Below are positions 9,513-19,339 of a stretch of DNA of 64,000 nucleotides, in pieces (position 1 is the stretch's first letter; every line of letters begins with the position of its first letter). Origin of the DNA: Hyphomicrobiales bacterium (GTDB lineage: Bacteria; Pseudomonadota; Alphaproteobacteria; Rhizobiales; Rhizobiaceae); the NCBI GenBank assembly GCA_900471815.1, contig UICE01000005.1:23405-87404 (forward strand), given 5' to 3'. The position numbers and the translations under genes were made by a program. The notes under the pieces are model-generated. The model ran no database searches. It saw only the letters and a list, made by a program, of their open reading frames with translations, and had not been told where the DNA came from.

Positions 9513-11134
9513 GGAACCTCTCCGAATGGTTCGTCCCTCTGGATGGAGGAGTCAGGGAAAGTGAACCAATCAAGCGGCAGGCCATAGCGCTCCTCGTGGT
9601 ATGCCTTCATGCGTTTCACGATTGCCTTATCGGCCGGGGGATTGAGCCGCAGAGTCTTGCCCCAACGATAATTGGTTACTTTTCCGTTCTTGACCACAAG
9701 GTCGCCGTTCTTGAACACCAGTGCTGCTTCCCGGAACATTTTGGCCACGTCCCTGCCCTTGCGGTAGACGGCGATATCTGCAATCGCGCCGGCGCCGAGA
9801 TGACCTCGATCTTTCAGGCCCAGCAGTTTGGCTGGTGCAGCGCGTGTCATTATGGCAATCTCATCAAATGTGTATTCCCGCCGGATTGATGCGAGTGTCG
9901 TTAATTCCAGCGCGCTTGCATTCAGCTTGGCGGATTGCTCATCACGGGCTGCACTGCTCATCAGTAGCTCGAACAATTCCGGATACGCTGTGAAGGGAGC
10001 ACCGTTTGGATGGTCCGTGGTAAAGAATACCCGCCAAGGGTCATTGATCAGCAGAAAAAGTTCAAGACCGATGGCCCATTGCAATGAGCCATAATAATCC
10101 TGCTTATAGCGATAGGGAACAATTCCACCACCGCCATTGCCATCCCCATCGAAAATGACGAACTTCTTCGGGCTCGCATTGCCTATGGCTGAAAACTGCC
10201 GCATGACATCGGACGATATGGTGACGGTCTGCCCGAACATGACCTGACCAATGTCAATTGTCACGTCGCGATTGCCATTGACGGCCGCGGCCAGGCGTGA
10301 CGCTTCCGATGAAAATTTCCGCTTCCCTTCGGTCCCGTAGCTGTAGAACTGCAAATGGGCCAGATGAAGCGGTACGCCTTCACTGGCTTCGATGGTCGCC
10401 GCAGCCGTATCGGCACTCCCCGCAATGCCCAAATTATTGGCGTGCACATGCAGTGGATGGGGAATGCCCAGACGCGTTACCGAAGCTTGAAGCGATTTGA
10501 CGATCTTGCGTGAAGTCACACCATATTCGGGGACCTCATCGTCCAGGGAAAACGATCTAACATTCTCCTTGAAGGCCGCTGCTGCCCCAGCATTTATGAC
10601 CTTTACCCCTAGAGCGCGGCTGGAGCCGACAATCCAGGCCACATAATCATCCAGCATTGCTGACGATGTGTTGTCCCGGAGCAGTGAAAGACTGAAATCA
10701 TCATTTCCGAGTATTGCCAGTGTTGCCTTGTCTATGATGGGAATATCGGCGAGCTCAAGATGCGTATGCAGCGCTGAAGAAGGTGCCATTGCAGGCTCAA
10801 CGACCGTCGTAAATCCCATCTGCGCATAAAGGCATCCAGTTCGAAACGTCGACCATCCGGCATTGGAAAGCGGCGTAGCTGCCGGCCGCCTCTGGTGTGC
10901 GGCGTGATGCTCTGGCAAAAGCAGCCGGGCAGTATTCACATTGCCGCCACCGATATGCGAATGAATGTCTATGGCTCCCGCCATGACAATGCACTGCGAG
11001 ACATCATGCGTTTGATCTGCAGTTTCACCCTGTGGCGCATTGATCAACAGCCCGTCCCTGATCCAGATATCCCGTGTACGGGTTTTTCCGTTTACGGGAT
11101 CGATAACTTCCCCACCTGCCAGTTTAATCAGCAT
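9500..11134 (-). CDS. fhcA: Formylmethylofuran hydrolase (Fhc subunit A)
   Basis: 544 residues of the amidohydrolase superfamily, homologous to FwdA/FmdA. The HSH pair near residues 58-60 (DIHSHIGGGN), HVHANN in the middle and the FTTDHPNG motif near residue 370 are expected metal-ligand regions. It hydrolyses the formyl group from methylofuran to give formate, the last step of the H4MPT pathway. In methylotrophs this subunit carries the polyglutamyl methylofuran cofactor. It overlaps fhcB by seven bases. Confidence 0.95.
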   Translation of the reverse strand: MLIKLAGGEVIDPVNGKTRTRDIWIRDGLLINAPQGETADQTHDVSQCIVMAGAIDIHSHIGGGNVNTARLLLPEHHAAHQRRPAATPLSNAGWSTFRTGCLYAQMGFTTVVEPAMAPSSALHTHLELADIPIIDKATLAILGNDDFSLSLLRDNTSSAMLDDYVAWIVGSSRALGVKVINAGAAAAFKENVRSFSLDDEVPEYGVTSRKIVKSLQASVTRLGIPHPLHVHANNLGIAGSADTAAATIEASEGVPLHLAHLQFYSYGTEGKRKFSSEASRLAAAVNGNRDVTIDIGQVMFGQTVTISSDVMRQFSAIGNASPKKFVIFDGDGNGGGGIVPYRYKQDYYGSLQWAIGLELFLLINDPWRVFFTTDHPNGAPFTAYPELFELLMSSAARDEQSAKLNASALELTTLASIRREYTFDEIAIMTRAAPAKLLGLKDRGHLGAGAIADIAVYRKGRDVAKMFREAALVFKNGDLVVKNGKVTNYRWGKTLRLNPPADKAIVKRMKAYHEERYGLPLDWFTFPDSSIQRDEPFGEVPCNS

Positions 11135-12216
11135 ACAAGAGCCTTTCGTCCTGGCAGAGCCACAGCCAATTGTCTGACAACACTGGACAGGCTGGGCAAT
11201 TGCGACGGCTCAGCGGCTTGCACCGCGCGGAACGTGCCGGTCTTGCTGGAATAACAAACTCCGTCATGATCGAGCCCGGCCTGGCCAACAGCGATTGTCA
11301 CCGCGGTCCCCTGCACCGGGACCGCCGTTCTCTCCAATGCAATCAAACACAATCGCGTGCCCTTGGAAGGCGGCTGGCCGCCTCTCGTGGACATCCAGAC
11401 ATGAAGATCGGGCTCCTTGTCCCGGATCATGCGCTGAATGTCCCATCTTACTGGGTCATAGCTTGGGAGGCTATCGGTGAATCCTGTTCTGGGTGGAAAT
11501 CCCGTCATCCATAATGATGTCAACGCCATTCCCCAGGCAGCTTCATCAGCGGGCAGAAACACACTGCCGGCACGGCCCTTCTTGTTCAGGTCCGCAACCA
11601 TTTCCTGCAGCATGATCAGGTCAGGCATCTGCCCGGATGCACCGGAGAAAACGAAAACCGGGAACCGGGCCGCCGAAAGGCTTTTCAGCAGCCGATCAAT
11701 GTTCGTCAAGGAGGAGAGTGTCTGCCGTCCCTGCAGGGTCGCGCGCACAACAGCAAGGACATTACCCAGAGAAAGGTCGTCTCCGCCGACCCGCACTGCC
11801 CTCACCGCCAGTTTCGGGGCGCCGGAATATTCACTGCCGCGAATGTGAAACCAGCTGCGTTTTTTGAGTTTATCCGAACGGGGTTGCGTACTTGCCCAGT
11901 CCAGCAAAAGTCCGCCATGGTGCGGAGGAATATCGCCCACGAGCACGATAACGTCCGAACGGTTACGTGCTTCACCCGCCGTGGTAAACATGCCACCATG
12001 ATCGGTGAACAGAGCAACTTCCCTTGACAGGGTCTGACCCAGAGGATGGTCATAAGGAGCGCCGACACGCTCGGCCAGCGCAATGGCGCTGCGTGTGCCG
12101 TGTACATCAGCATCAATGGTAAAAACCGGACAGCGGCTGGCTTTCAGGAGGCCGCTAGCCTTCCGAACAGCATCCATCAATGATACCGGCTGGCTGCCAA
12201 TCCATGCAACCGACAT
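11128..12216 (-). CDS. fhcB: Formyltransferase/hydrolase complex subunit B
   Basis: 362 residues, related to the molybdopterin-binding FwdB/FmdB subunit but shorter. The bacterial family has lost the redox cofactor sites because the complex is a hydrolase rather than a dehydrogenase; I likewise see no 4Fe-4S cysteine cluster at the N-terminus. It begins with MSVAWIGSQPVSLMDAV. It is first of the four fhc genes and lies 83 bases after the pcd gene, whose promoter probably serves the whole operon. Confidence 0.93.
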   Translation of the reverse strand: MSVAWIGSQPVSLMDAVRKASGLLKASRCPVFTIDADVHGTRSAIALAERVGAPYDHPLGQTLSREVALFTDHGGMFTTAGEARNRSDVIVLVGDIPPHHGGLLLDWASTQPRSDKLKKRSWFHIRGSEYSGAPKLAVRAVRVGGDDLSLGNVLAVVRATLQGRQTLSSLTNIDRLLKSLSAARFPVFVFSGASGQMPDLIMLQEMVADLNKKGRAGSVFLPADEAAWGMALTSLWMTGFPPRTGFTDSLPSYDPVRWDIQRMIRDKEPDLHVWMSTRGGQPPSKGTRLCLIALERTAVPVQGTAVTIAVGQAGLDHDGVCYSSKTGTFRAVQAAEPSQLPSLSSVVRQLAVALPGRKALVC

Positions 12217-12299
12217 GTTCCGCTACTTTCTGGTGCCTGGCTAAAACCTTATCTGGTTTTTTGCGAATGTGAACCCTGCCTGTACAGAAAATCTGCGAA

Positions 12300-12695
12300 T
12301 TAGTCGTACTTGACATAGGCAAAGCGCTGATCGGCAGGAGGCGTGCCTTCAAGGGCTCCCCCTTCTTTGCCTGGTTGCCATTGCACAACCGCCTCGATCT
12401 TCATCGCAAGTTCAAAATCCTTGTCGGTGATGCCCTTGGCCTCGTGATTTTGCAAAAGTACTTCAACCCAGGCATAGGATGCCTTCAGATCGGGGTGATG
12501 CCAGGCGGCTTCTGCAAGATGACCAACTGTATTGATCACCATGAGCGTGGATTTCCAGCTATGAGTCTTATACTTTCTGCGTATCCAACCATTCTCGTAA
12601 CGCCAACGCGGCAGATCCCTTGCAAGACGCGCCATAATCTCGCTTTCGGAATAAACTGTTTCCTTGGGGCCTAAACTGTCTGTTTCTTTCGTCAT
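12300..12695 (-). CDS. pcd: Pterin-4a-carbinolamine dehydratase-like protein
   Basis: 131 residues from the ATG at 12695, which has a strong GGGAGGA site. The fold markers are present: W.Y.NGWIRRKYK, then VGHLAEAAWHHPDLKASYAWVEVLL, where the His-His-Pro motif forms the active site, and TDKDFELAMKIEA. A pcd homologue is a regular member of methanopterin gene islands, where its exact job is not settled. It probably acts on a pterin intermediate or helps cofactor maturation. It starts the minus-strand operon that continues with fhcBADC. Confidence 0.85.
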   Translation of the reverse strand: MTKETDSLGPKETVYSESEIMARLARDLPRWRYENGWIRRKYKTHSWKSTLMVINTVGHLAEAAWHHPDLKASYAWVEVLLQNHEAKGITDKDFELAMKIEAVVQWQPGKEGGALEGTPPADQRFAYVKYD

Positions 12696-12796
12696 CGTCG
12701 ATCCTCCCGATTGTTCGTTCAACACACTTGCACCTTGTTGGAAAGACGATATCATATATTGTAGGGCCCGATTTTGAGATTGTGTAAATTAAGCAA
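12696..12796. promoter_or_regulatory. Divergent promoter region for pcd-fhc and the mtdB/mch operons
   Basis: A 101-base AT-rich spacer separates the start codons of pcd (minus) and the beta-RFAP synthase gene (plus). Both H4MPT operons must start here or close by, so shared control is likely. I cannot assign -35/-10 boxes with confidence. The plus gene lacks a strong ribosome site, suggesting low translation of that enzyme. Confidence 0.5.
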
Positions 12797-13759
12797 ATGT
12801 CGGAATCCGTCACGATCAAAGTCCCTGCCCGTCTTCATCTCGGCTTCCTCGATATTCCGCGCGCGAGCGGTGACCGCTTTGGCAGTGTTGGCTTGCCTAT
12901 AGAGGATATCGCCACCGTTGTGACCATTGCGCGGGCGTCAAAGCCGGAAATTCACGGTGCCGAGGCAATCCGGGTGGCACAGCACATGACAACATTTTGC
13001 AATCATCTTGGCATAGCGGCTCATCATCATGTAATAGTCCATCGTACCATCCCCAGTCATATCGGATTGGGGTCTGGCACCCAAATTGCGCTTGCCATTT
13101 CGGCTGCACTGCGGACGTTGCACCATTTCGAACCCGATATCGTGAACGATGCAATACTGCTCGGGCGCGGTTCACGTTCGGGAATAGGAATTGCAGCTTT
13201 CAATGAAGGGGGCGTCATCATCGACGCAGGCAGGGGACATGGAAGCGCAGCGCCAACAGTCATCTCCCGCATTGCCTTCCCCGAAACATGGCGGGTCATT
13301 CTCGTATTCGACACCTCGGCGCAGGGTATTCACGGCCAGGAGGAAATCGAAGCATTCAAGGCGCTCCCTCCGTTTCCCGTCGAGATATCAGCTTTGATCT
13401 GTCGCCATGTCGTCATGAGCTTAATGCCCGCGCTGATGGAAAGGAACCTTCCACTTTTCGGACAGGCCGTTCAGGCCATTCAGGATGAAATCGGAAGATA
13501 TTTCGCTCCTGCGCAGGGTGGCATCTTTACCAGCAGAAGTGTTGAAGCCACAATTCACCGGCTGGCACAGGCTGGTGCAACTGGGATTGGTCAAAGCTCG
13601 TGGGGGCCGACAGGTTTTGCCTTTGCCGCTTCGCAGAAGCAAGCAGAGCATATCGTAAACAGCATCACTCCCGACGCCGGGGCAAAAATCCAGATCGTGG
13701 CGGGCAGAAATGCGGGCGCCGAGATAACCCATACCCTCTTGAACCTCGCCAGAGCCTAA
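12797..13759 (+). CDS. Beta-ribofuranosylaminobenzene 5'-phosphate synthase (H4MPT synthesis)
   Basis: 320 residues of the GHMP-kinase fold. The phosphate-binding loop is PSHIGLGSGTQIALA at about 86-100, and the first strand carries ARLHLGFLD, a hallmark of beta-RFAP synthases. The enzyme condenses 4-hydroxybenzoate or 4-aminobenzoate with PRPP, releasing CO2, which is the first committed step toward the methanopterin side arm. It is first in a plus-strand operon and corresponds to 'orf4' of Methylobacterium. Lack of a clear ribosome site upstream leaves the ATG choice resting on homology. Confidence 0.92.
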   Translation: MSESVTIKVPARLHLGFLDIPRASGDRFGSVGLPIEDIATVVTIARASKPEIHGAEAIRVAQHMTTFCNHLGIAAHHHVIVHRTIPSHIGLGSGTQIALAISAALRTLHHFEPDIVNDAILLGRGSRSGIGIAAFNEGGVIIDAGRGHGSAAPTVISRIAFPETWRVILVFDTSAQGIHGQEEIEAFKALPPFPVEISALICRHVVMSLMPALMERNLPLFGQAVQAIQDEIGRYFAPAQGGIFTSRSVEATIHRLAQAGATGIGQSSWGPTGFAFAASQKQAEHIVNSITPDAGAKIQIVAGRNAGAEITHTLLNLARA

Positions 13760-13811
13760 GATGTAAACTGACCCTGAACCATGGGCACCACCATTGTTAA
13801 GGAACGGAAAA

Positions 13812-14708
13812 TTGAGCCGCAAAACCATCCTCCACATGCTGACACCTCTCCGGCAAATGAGCCCATTTGACGTCAATATGGCGCTCGACGCAGGTTATGA
13901 CTCGGTGATGGCCTATACCGATGTTACTCTTGCTGATGTAGGAAATCTTGTTCAGGACGCTATCTTCTCCCGTCCTCCCGATGCCGGCGTCGCGACAGGC
14001 ATATTTTTAGCCGGCAAAGATGCGCCGGTGGCGCTCGACATGCTCAACGCGGCAAGAAAAGCAATGGTTCCGCCCTTTGCCATCTCGGTGTTTGCCGATC
14101 CAGCTGGGTCCTTTACCACCGCAGCAGCTATGGTTGCCAAGGTTGAAAAAGCGCTCGCGAAATATCATGACCGCAAATTAAAAGACACAAGAATTGCGAT
14201 CTTTGGTGCAACTGGTGTTGTCGGATACTGTACAGCCGTTATCGCGGCGGAACACGGTGCAAAGGTCACGATCGTTGGGCACGATGGAATGGAACGCGTG
14301 AAGACGCTCGCCGCCTCCATGAAAGCCAGGTTCAATGTCACAGTGGATCCAGTCGACGGTTCGACGGAGCCCCATAAGAAATCAATCCTGCAGGAGGCGC
14401 AAGTCGTCTTGGCGGCGGCAAAGGCTGGTGTGCAAGTCCTATCAATGACGCAGTTGAAGGCAGCAACTGCGCTTCTTGTGGCGGCAGATGTAAATGCTGT
14501 CCCTCCGGCAGGCATTGAAGGCCTGAAGGTCAACGCAAATGGCGAACCACTCAATGCGACCAATGCCGTCGGCATTGGTGCACTCTCGATCGGCAACATC
14601 AAATACAAGACTCAAGCTGGTTTGTTCGAACAGATGATCAAGGCGAAGAAACCTGTCATCTATGATTTCCGGGATGCGTTCACCCTTGCTCGCAATCTTG
14701 CCAAATAG
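13812..14708 (+). CDS. mtdB: NAD(P)-dependent methylene-H4MPT dehydrogenase
   Basis: 298 residues from a TTG at 13812, eight bases after AAGGA; an earlier TTG at 13794 is possible. ILHMLTPLRQMSPFDVNMA at the N-terminus matches MtdB, and GATGVVG near 132-138 is the dinucleotide-binding Rossmann loop. The enzyme oxidises methylene-H4MPT to methenyl-H4MPT in the cytoplasm. The end overlaps the following ATP-grasp gene by about 35 bases. The MtdB rather than MtdA identity follows from the N-terminus and the absence of a nearby fch gene. Confidence 0.94.
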   Translation: MSRKTILHMLTPLRQMSPFDVNMALDAGYDSVMAYTDVTLADVGNLVQDAIFSRPPDAGVATGIFLAGKDAPVALDMLNAARKAMVPPFAISVFADPAGSFTTAAAMVAKVEKALAKYHDRKLKDTRIAIFGATGVVGYCTAVIAAEHGAKVTIVGHDGMERVKTLAASMKARFNVTVDPVDGSTEPHKKSILQEAQVVLAAAKAGVQVLSMTQLKAATALLVAADVNAVPPAGIEGLKVNANGEPLNATNAVGIGALSIGNIKYKTQAGLFEQMIKAKKPVIYDFRDAFTLARNLAK

Positions 14709-15804
14709 CGCGGTTCTGATTGCCGCTGTTTCGGGACGTGCTCTGGCTGCAGCAGCGCGGCGAGCGGGGCTGCGCCCTTTGGTGGCCGATCTCTTCAACG
14801 ACAGCGATACTCTGGCTCTTGCCGAGCGGGCGATCAAGCTTTCTGGAAGCCTGCAGGATGGAATCGGAGAAGTGGCGCTTCTTGAAGCGTTGAAAGAACT
14901 GGCGGGCGACGAAATGCCGGTTGCACTCATCTACGGTTCCGGATTCGAGGCTAACCCGGACGTGATCGATGCGATATCGCGCAAATTTGCCGTTGCCGGA
15001 AACAGTGCGCAGACCATCCGAGCGGTAAAAGATCCGGTCAATCTGCAACGGTTATGCCGCCAAATCGGCATTCCGCATCCGGCAATTGCTTTTGAAGCTC
15101 CCAACGATCTGAAAAATTGGCTGGTAAAGCGCTCAGGCGCCGCAGGCGGCTCTCATGTCAGGCAGGCGCGCGACTGCTCCATCGGTCGGCAGCATTACTA
15201 TCAGCGATTTATATCCGGCAGAAGCCTTTCGGCATTGTTTCTGGCTGATCGCAAAAGAGCCAACATGATCGGGTTCAGTCGCCAATGGGTCTCTCCAACC
15301 AGTCAAACTCCCTTCCGGTATGGTGGGGCGGTCCGGCTCGGCCGTTACGACAGAAAAAAAGCGGCGCTGATTGAAACCTGGCTCAATGCCCTGGTTGAGA
15401 TAACCGGTCTCGTTGGATTGTGCAGCGCCGACTTCATCGATGATCGGGATTTGCATCTCATTGAAATCAATCCGCGCCCGGGAGCAACGCTTGACATTTT
15501 CGACTGTGAAGAGACGCCGCTCCTTTTGGAGCATATGCGCGCGACGATTGGATCGGACATTCAGATTCCGTCCTATGCAGGTTCCAGTGCATCGGGGATC
15601 GCCTATGCCGACAAGGCGTTAGGCTCGTTTCCCGATGTCAACTGGCCAATTTTCACGGCCGATCATCAGATATCGGGGACAGCACTGCAGGCGGGCGATC
15701 CCATTTGTACAGTCTTTGCCACGGCTCCCTCCGCTTCTGCAGCGATGAAAGCCGTGAAGGACCGCATCAAACAGATCGCGGTTAACTGGAGGGAGGAATA
15801 TTGA
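14674..15804 (+). CDS. ATP-grasp ligase of methanopterin gene islands (OrfY-type)
   Basis: 376 residues from the ATG at 14674; an in-frame ATG at 14662 also exists. The central ATP-grasp core shows VKRSGAAGGSHVR (nucleotide-binding glycine loop) and LIEINPRPGATLD near residue 265-280 (Mg-binding Glu/Asn). It belongs to the ATP-grasp group found only with H4MPT genes, related to archaeal tyramine-glutamate ligase (MfnD). I infer a role in ligating glutamate or another amino acid to methylofuran or H4MPT. It overlaps mtdB and mch, so translation is coupled. Confidence 0.82.
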   Translation: MRSPLLAILPNSAVLIAAVSGRALAAAARRAGLRPLVADLFNDSDTLALAERAIKLSGSLQDGIGEVALLEALKELAGDEMPVALIYGSGFEANPDVIDAISRKFAVAGNSAQTIRAVKDPVNLQRLCRQIGIPHPAIAFEAPNDLKNWLVKRSGAAGGSHVRQARDCSIGRQHYYQRFISGRSLSALFLADRKRANMIGFSRQWVSPTSQTPFRYGGAVRLGRYDRKKAALIETWLNALVEITGLVGLCSADFIDDRDLHLIEINPRPGATLDIFDCEETPLLLEHMRATIGSDIQIPSYAGSSASGIAYADKALGSFPDVNWPIFTADHQISGTALQAGDPICTVFATAPSASAAMKAVKDRIKQIAVNWREEY

Positions 15805-16757
15805 TGAAAAATGGCCATGCCTATTTGAATCACAGCGCGCAACAGCTGACCATCAGGATGATTGAGGACGCTGCTGCGCTGGGTATTTTACATAGCCGCG
15901 GCAGTCTCGGCGAGCAGCTGATAGATGCGGGGGCAAACTGCCAAGGTGGCATTGAGGCCGGATTGCGTATTATCGAAATCTGTTTGGGCGGGCTCGGCAC
16001 GGTATCAACGGTGATGAACAATGACCCGTGGCCCTACGCCCTTACAGTGCGCTCGTCACAACCCGTCCTTGCATGCCTTGCGAGCCAGTATGCGGGGTGG
16101 AATCTCTCGCATGAAGAATATTTCGCCATGGGTTCTGGTCCGGCGCGTGCACTGGCGCGTGTCGAGCCACTATTCCAGGAAATCGATTATCGCGAACCCG
16201 ATGCAAAAGCTTCGGTTGTCATCCTGGAGACGGCAAAACCCCCACCCCCTGCTGTTGTCGACAAGGTTTCCAAGGCAACGGGCATTGCCCCCGATGGGCT
16301 GACGTTCATCTATGCTCCAACGCAAAGCCTTACGGGGGCCGTGCAGATCGTTGGCCGTGTGCTCGAAGTTGCCATGCACAAAGCGCATGATCTGGGGTTT
16401 GCCTTGAATGATATTGTCGACGGTATTGGTACAGCCCCCATTCCCGCCCCGCATCCGGATTTCCTAACGGCCATGGGTAGGACGAATGATGCGATCATCT
16501 ATGGCGGAACCGTGCAATTGTTCGTAAAGGGCGATGCGAACGCTGCCCGTCAACTGGCCGAACAGCTGCCCAGCCATACCTCGCACGATCACGGCGAGCC
16601 GTTCGCCGATACATTCAAGAAGTTCAAAGGAGACTTTTATGCCATAGACCCGCGTCTTTTCAGTCCTGCCCGGGTCATTGTCACGGCGATTGAAACGGGC
16701 GATACCTTCCGTAACGGCAGCATCCACCAAAAAATGCTCGAGCGGTCACTGGGTTAG
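15804..16757 (+). CDS. mch: Methenyl-H4MPT cyclohydrolase
   Basis: 317 residues. The ATG shares its A with the stop codon of the upstream ligase (TGATG) and follows a strong GGGAGGA box. Family blocks are GANCQGGIEAG, MNNDPWPYALTVRSSQP and YFAMGSGPARALAR. Mch hydrolyses methenyl-H4MPT to 5-formyl-H4MPT, the step between MtdB and the Fhc complex. Length is normal. The gene is in the centre of the operon and identity is clear. Confidence 0.96.
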   Translation: MKNGHAYLNHSAQQLTIRMIEDAAALGILHSRGSLGEQLIDAGANCQGGIEAGLRIIEICLGGLGTVSTVMNNDPWPYALTVRSSQPVLACLASQYAGWNLSHEEYFAMGSGPARALARVEPLFQEIDYREPDAKASVVILETAKPPPPAVVDKVSKATGIAPDGLTFIYAPTQSLTGAVQIVGRVLEVAMHKAHDLGFALNDIVDGIGTAPIPAPHPDFLTAMGRTNDAIIYGGTVQLFVKGDANAARQLAEQLPSHTSHDHGEPFADTFKKFKGDFYAIDPRLFSPARVIVTAIETGDTFRNGSIHQKMLERSLG

Positions 16758-16767
16758 GCAGAAGATC

Positions 16768-17682
16768 ATGGCAGAAACGATACTCATTCTTTCCGACCGG
16801 ATCGACCGGCAGGTCAGGGAACTCCGGACGGCACTGCGTAAGCGTGGCGTGACCGTTTTGACCTATCCGCTTTCGGATATCGGCTTTGATAGCCGCTACC
16901 CCTCCGGCATTGCGATCCCTGGCATGAATGGCGTTCTGCCGGATGCTTCTATTGTGCGTTCGATTTCTTCAGGAACATTTGAAGCAATCACCCGCAGGCT
17001 TGGCATTTTGCATGCGCTCGCTCATCTCGGCGTGCCCGTGTGGAATTCGGCAAAAGCCGTCGAGCGATGCGTCGACAAATCCACGACCACATTCTTTCTC
17101 ACACAGGCTGGCTTGCCAACTCCTGAAACCTTTGCCGTGGAAAGCCTCGCCAATGCCAGGGCCGTGGCAGTGCGCGAGCTGACCAAGGGACCACTGGTGC
17201 TCAAACCGCTTTTCGGCTCGCAGGGGCGCGGTATCCGGCTTATTCAAAACATTGACGATCTGCCCGATCCGGAAGAAATTGACGATGTCTATTATCTGCA
17301 GCGTTTCGTGGCACGATCGGGTGCACCTTACTGCGATTACCGGGTTTTCACTTGTGCCGGCAAGGTGCTCGGCATGATGGAACGCCGCGCCGAAGGCTGG
17401 ATAACCAATATCGCCAAGGGTGGCAAAGGACAGACTGTCGTCGGGCCATTGCGGGCGGAGTTGGAAAAGCTGGCTCTTGCCGCCTCTGCCGCCATCGGGA
17501 CCGACTTTGCCGGAGTTGACATTATTCCGGCATCGGATGGCAGGCTTCTTATTCTCGAGGTGAACAGCATGCCCGCCTGGACAGGATTGCAGTCTGTCGT
17601 TCCTATACGGATCGCGGAAAGCATTGCGGATGCACTTGTCTCCATGATTGCGCCAGGTTTATCCGAAAGACCTGCGGCGTGA
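16768..17682 (+). CDS. RimK/MptN-like ATP-grasp glutamate ligase (Orf5-type)
   Basis: 304 residues. DKSTTTFFLTQAGLPTPET, VLKPLFGSQGRGI (ATP-binding loop) and ILEVNSMPAWTGLQ (metal-binding end) are those of RimK-family ATP-grasp enzymes. The archaeal relative MptN adds L-glutamate to H4MPT to make tetrahydrosarcinapterin. Here it probably adds glutamate to H4MPT or to the methylofuran chain. The start ATG is 10 bases after mch, and the end overlaps the next gene by four bases. Confidence 0.85.
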   Translation: MAETILILSDRIDRQVRELRTALRKRGVTVLTYPLSDIGFDSRYPSGIAIPGMNGVLPDASIVRSISSGTFEAITRRLGILHALAHLGVPVWNSAKAVERCVDKSTTTFFLTQAGLPTPETFAVESLANARAVAVRELTKGPLVLKPLFGSQGRGIRLIQNIDDLPDPEEIDDVYYLQRFVARSGAPYCDYRVFTCAGKVLGMMERRAEGWITNIAKGGKGQTVVGPLRAELEKLALAASAAIGTDFAGVDIIPASDGRLLILEVNSMPAWTGLQSVVPIRIAESIADALVSMIAPGLSERPAA

Positions 17683-18542
17683 CTTTGACGAGGCAACAGG
17701 TCAGGCGAGCCTACATCTATGCGTGCTATCAGGAAATCGAGGCTCTGAAGCCAGGTAATGTGCATCGTTTTGCCGATGGCCACCGTATGACTGCCCAGCA
17801 ATTCCTGGCCAGTGCACAAGTGTCTGCAGCCCCGATATCCAATCGCGCCCTTTCCGTTGGAAAGCGGATTCTGGATGCCGTCAAGGCGACGTCGCTCAAG
17901 GTCGGTACGAACACCAATCTTGGAATTCTTCTCCTTTGTGCGCCTTTGGCGAAAACTGCTGAAATGTCGGCAGGCGACCTTGAATTCGGGATAAAGGCGA
18001 CCCTTCAAAACCTGGATACAGACGACGCCAACGATATATTTGCCGCCATTGTGCATGCGCGCCCCGGCGGGCTTGGTTCAGCGCCCGAACATGATGTCAA
18101 CGATGCGCCCGACGTATCACTGCTGGAAGCAATGGGAGCTGCTGCGGACCGCGACATGATCGCTCGGCAGTATGTGACCGGTTTTTCCGACATTCTTGAT
18201 GGAGGGCTTCAGGCACATATGGCTGCAATGGACTGCGGTGAGCAGGACATGTGGCCGACCGTTTTCGTCTACCTTCATTTCCTTTCAAACTTTGTGGACA
18301 GTCACATCGTTCGCAAGCACAGTGTCGCAATCGCTGAACAGACAAGAAATGAAGCGCGGCAAATCCTGGATAAAGTACGGAGCATTCGAGATGGCAGGGA
18401 ACGTGAAAAACTGCTCCTTTCCTTTGATGCCAGGCTAAAGGCTGCAAACGTCAATCCTGGAACATCGGCAGACCTGACCGTGGCATGCCTTTTTGCATTC
18501 AAACTCAACTGGCTCTTGCATAATGGCCATGTTAATGCTTGA
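17679..18542 (+). CDS. CitG-like triphosphoribosyl-dephospho-CoA synthase homologue (Orf7-type)
   Basis: 287 residues, starting with GTG inside a GTGA overlap with the upstream gene. The pattern CYQEIEALKPGNVHRFADGHRM, TNTNLGILLLCAPL and HARPGGLG matches the CitG/MdcB family, which transfers ribose-phosphate between nucleotides. In methylotrophs this family member always travels with H4MPT genes ('orf7') and is believed to be needed for H4MPT or methylofuran synthesis. The chemistry is unproven; a phosphoribosyl-transfer step on the side arm is my inference. Confidence 0.85.
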   Translation: MTLTRQQVRRAYIYACYQEIEALKPGNVHRFADGHRMTAQQFLASAQVSAAPISNRALSVGKRILDAVKATSLKVGTNTNLGILLLCAPLAKTAEMSAGDLEFGIKATLQNLDTDDANDIFAAIVHARPGGLGSAPEHDVNDAPDVSLLEAMGAAADRDMIARQYVTGFSDILDGGLQAHMAAMDCGEQDMWPTVFVYLHFLSNFVDSHIVRKHSVAIAEQTRNEARQILDKVRSIRDGREREKLLLSFDARLKAANVNPGTSADLTVACLFAFKLNWLLHNGHVNA

Positions 18543-18695
18543 ATTTAAGCAGCGGATTTCATCTGCTGCTATCTGGCCAACCGACCCCATCCAAGGGTGC
18601 TGTGAACAAGGATAGCTGTCCATCGAGAGTCGTGTCTCGAGTGTACGGCGTCTGTGGACATACCTTTTGGAAACGGTTTAGGGAGGAATTTGGCC

Positions 18696-19202
18696 GTGGC
18701 AAAAATCAATAAAGTTATGGTTGGCGAATCGCTGATTGGCGATGGGAATGAAGTTGCGCATATCGATCTGTTGATCGGGCCGCGTGGCAGCGCAGTTGAA
18801 ACAGCATTCTGCAATGCTCTGACCAACAACAAGGACGGGTTTACGTCTCTTCTTGCGGTCATAGCGCCTAATATGGCCTGCAAACCGAACACGATCCTGT
18901 TCAACAAGGTGACCATCAAAGGAGCAAAGCAGGCTGTCCAGATGTTCGGTCCCGCACAGCATGCTGTGGCGAAGGCTGTTCAGGACAGTGTTGCCGATGG
19001 AACAATCCCGGCTGACGAAGCCGATGATGTCTTTATCTGCGTTGGCGTCTTCATTCACTGGGAAGCAGAGGATGATGCCAAAATCCAGGACTTTAACTAT
19101 CGCGCGACCAAGGAAGCCATCGAAAGGGCGGTGACCGGCAAGCCTACAGCGGCGGAAGCAACTGCAGCCCGCGATTCAGTCAAGCATCCATTCAGCGCTT
19201 AG
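18696..19202 (+). CDS. fae: Formaldehyde-activating enzyme
   Basis: 168 residues from a GTG at 18696, nine bases after GGGAGG. The sequence opens with [30 protein letters not shown], written in the literature as the Fae signature; the active-site His follows GNEVA. Fae joins formaldehyde to H4MPT to give methylene-H4MPT, the entry point of the pathway. It sits last in the operon after a 150-base gap, which may hold its own promoter because Fae is usually made in large amounts. Confidence 0.96.
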   Translation: MAKINKVMVGESLIGDGNEVAHIDLLIGPRGSAVETAFCNALTNNKDGFTSLLAVIAPNMACKPNTILFNKVTIKGAKQAVQMFGPAQHAVAKAVQDSVADGTIPADEADDVFICVGVFIHWEAEDDAKIQDFNYRATKEAIERAVTGKPTAAEATAARDSVKHPFSA

Positions 19203-19339
19203 ACACGAGACAACCCCGCACAGAGTTCGCCCTCTGTCGAAACCGATGGCCTGTTGCGCCGGTTGGCAAAACGTCTGGGTTTTTGAACTGAAGATTGGGG
19301 GGAAATGGCAATTTCTTCCCAATCCTTGTCTGACTATAA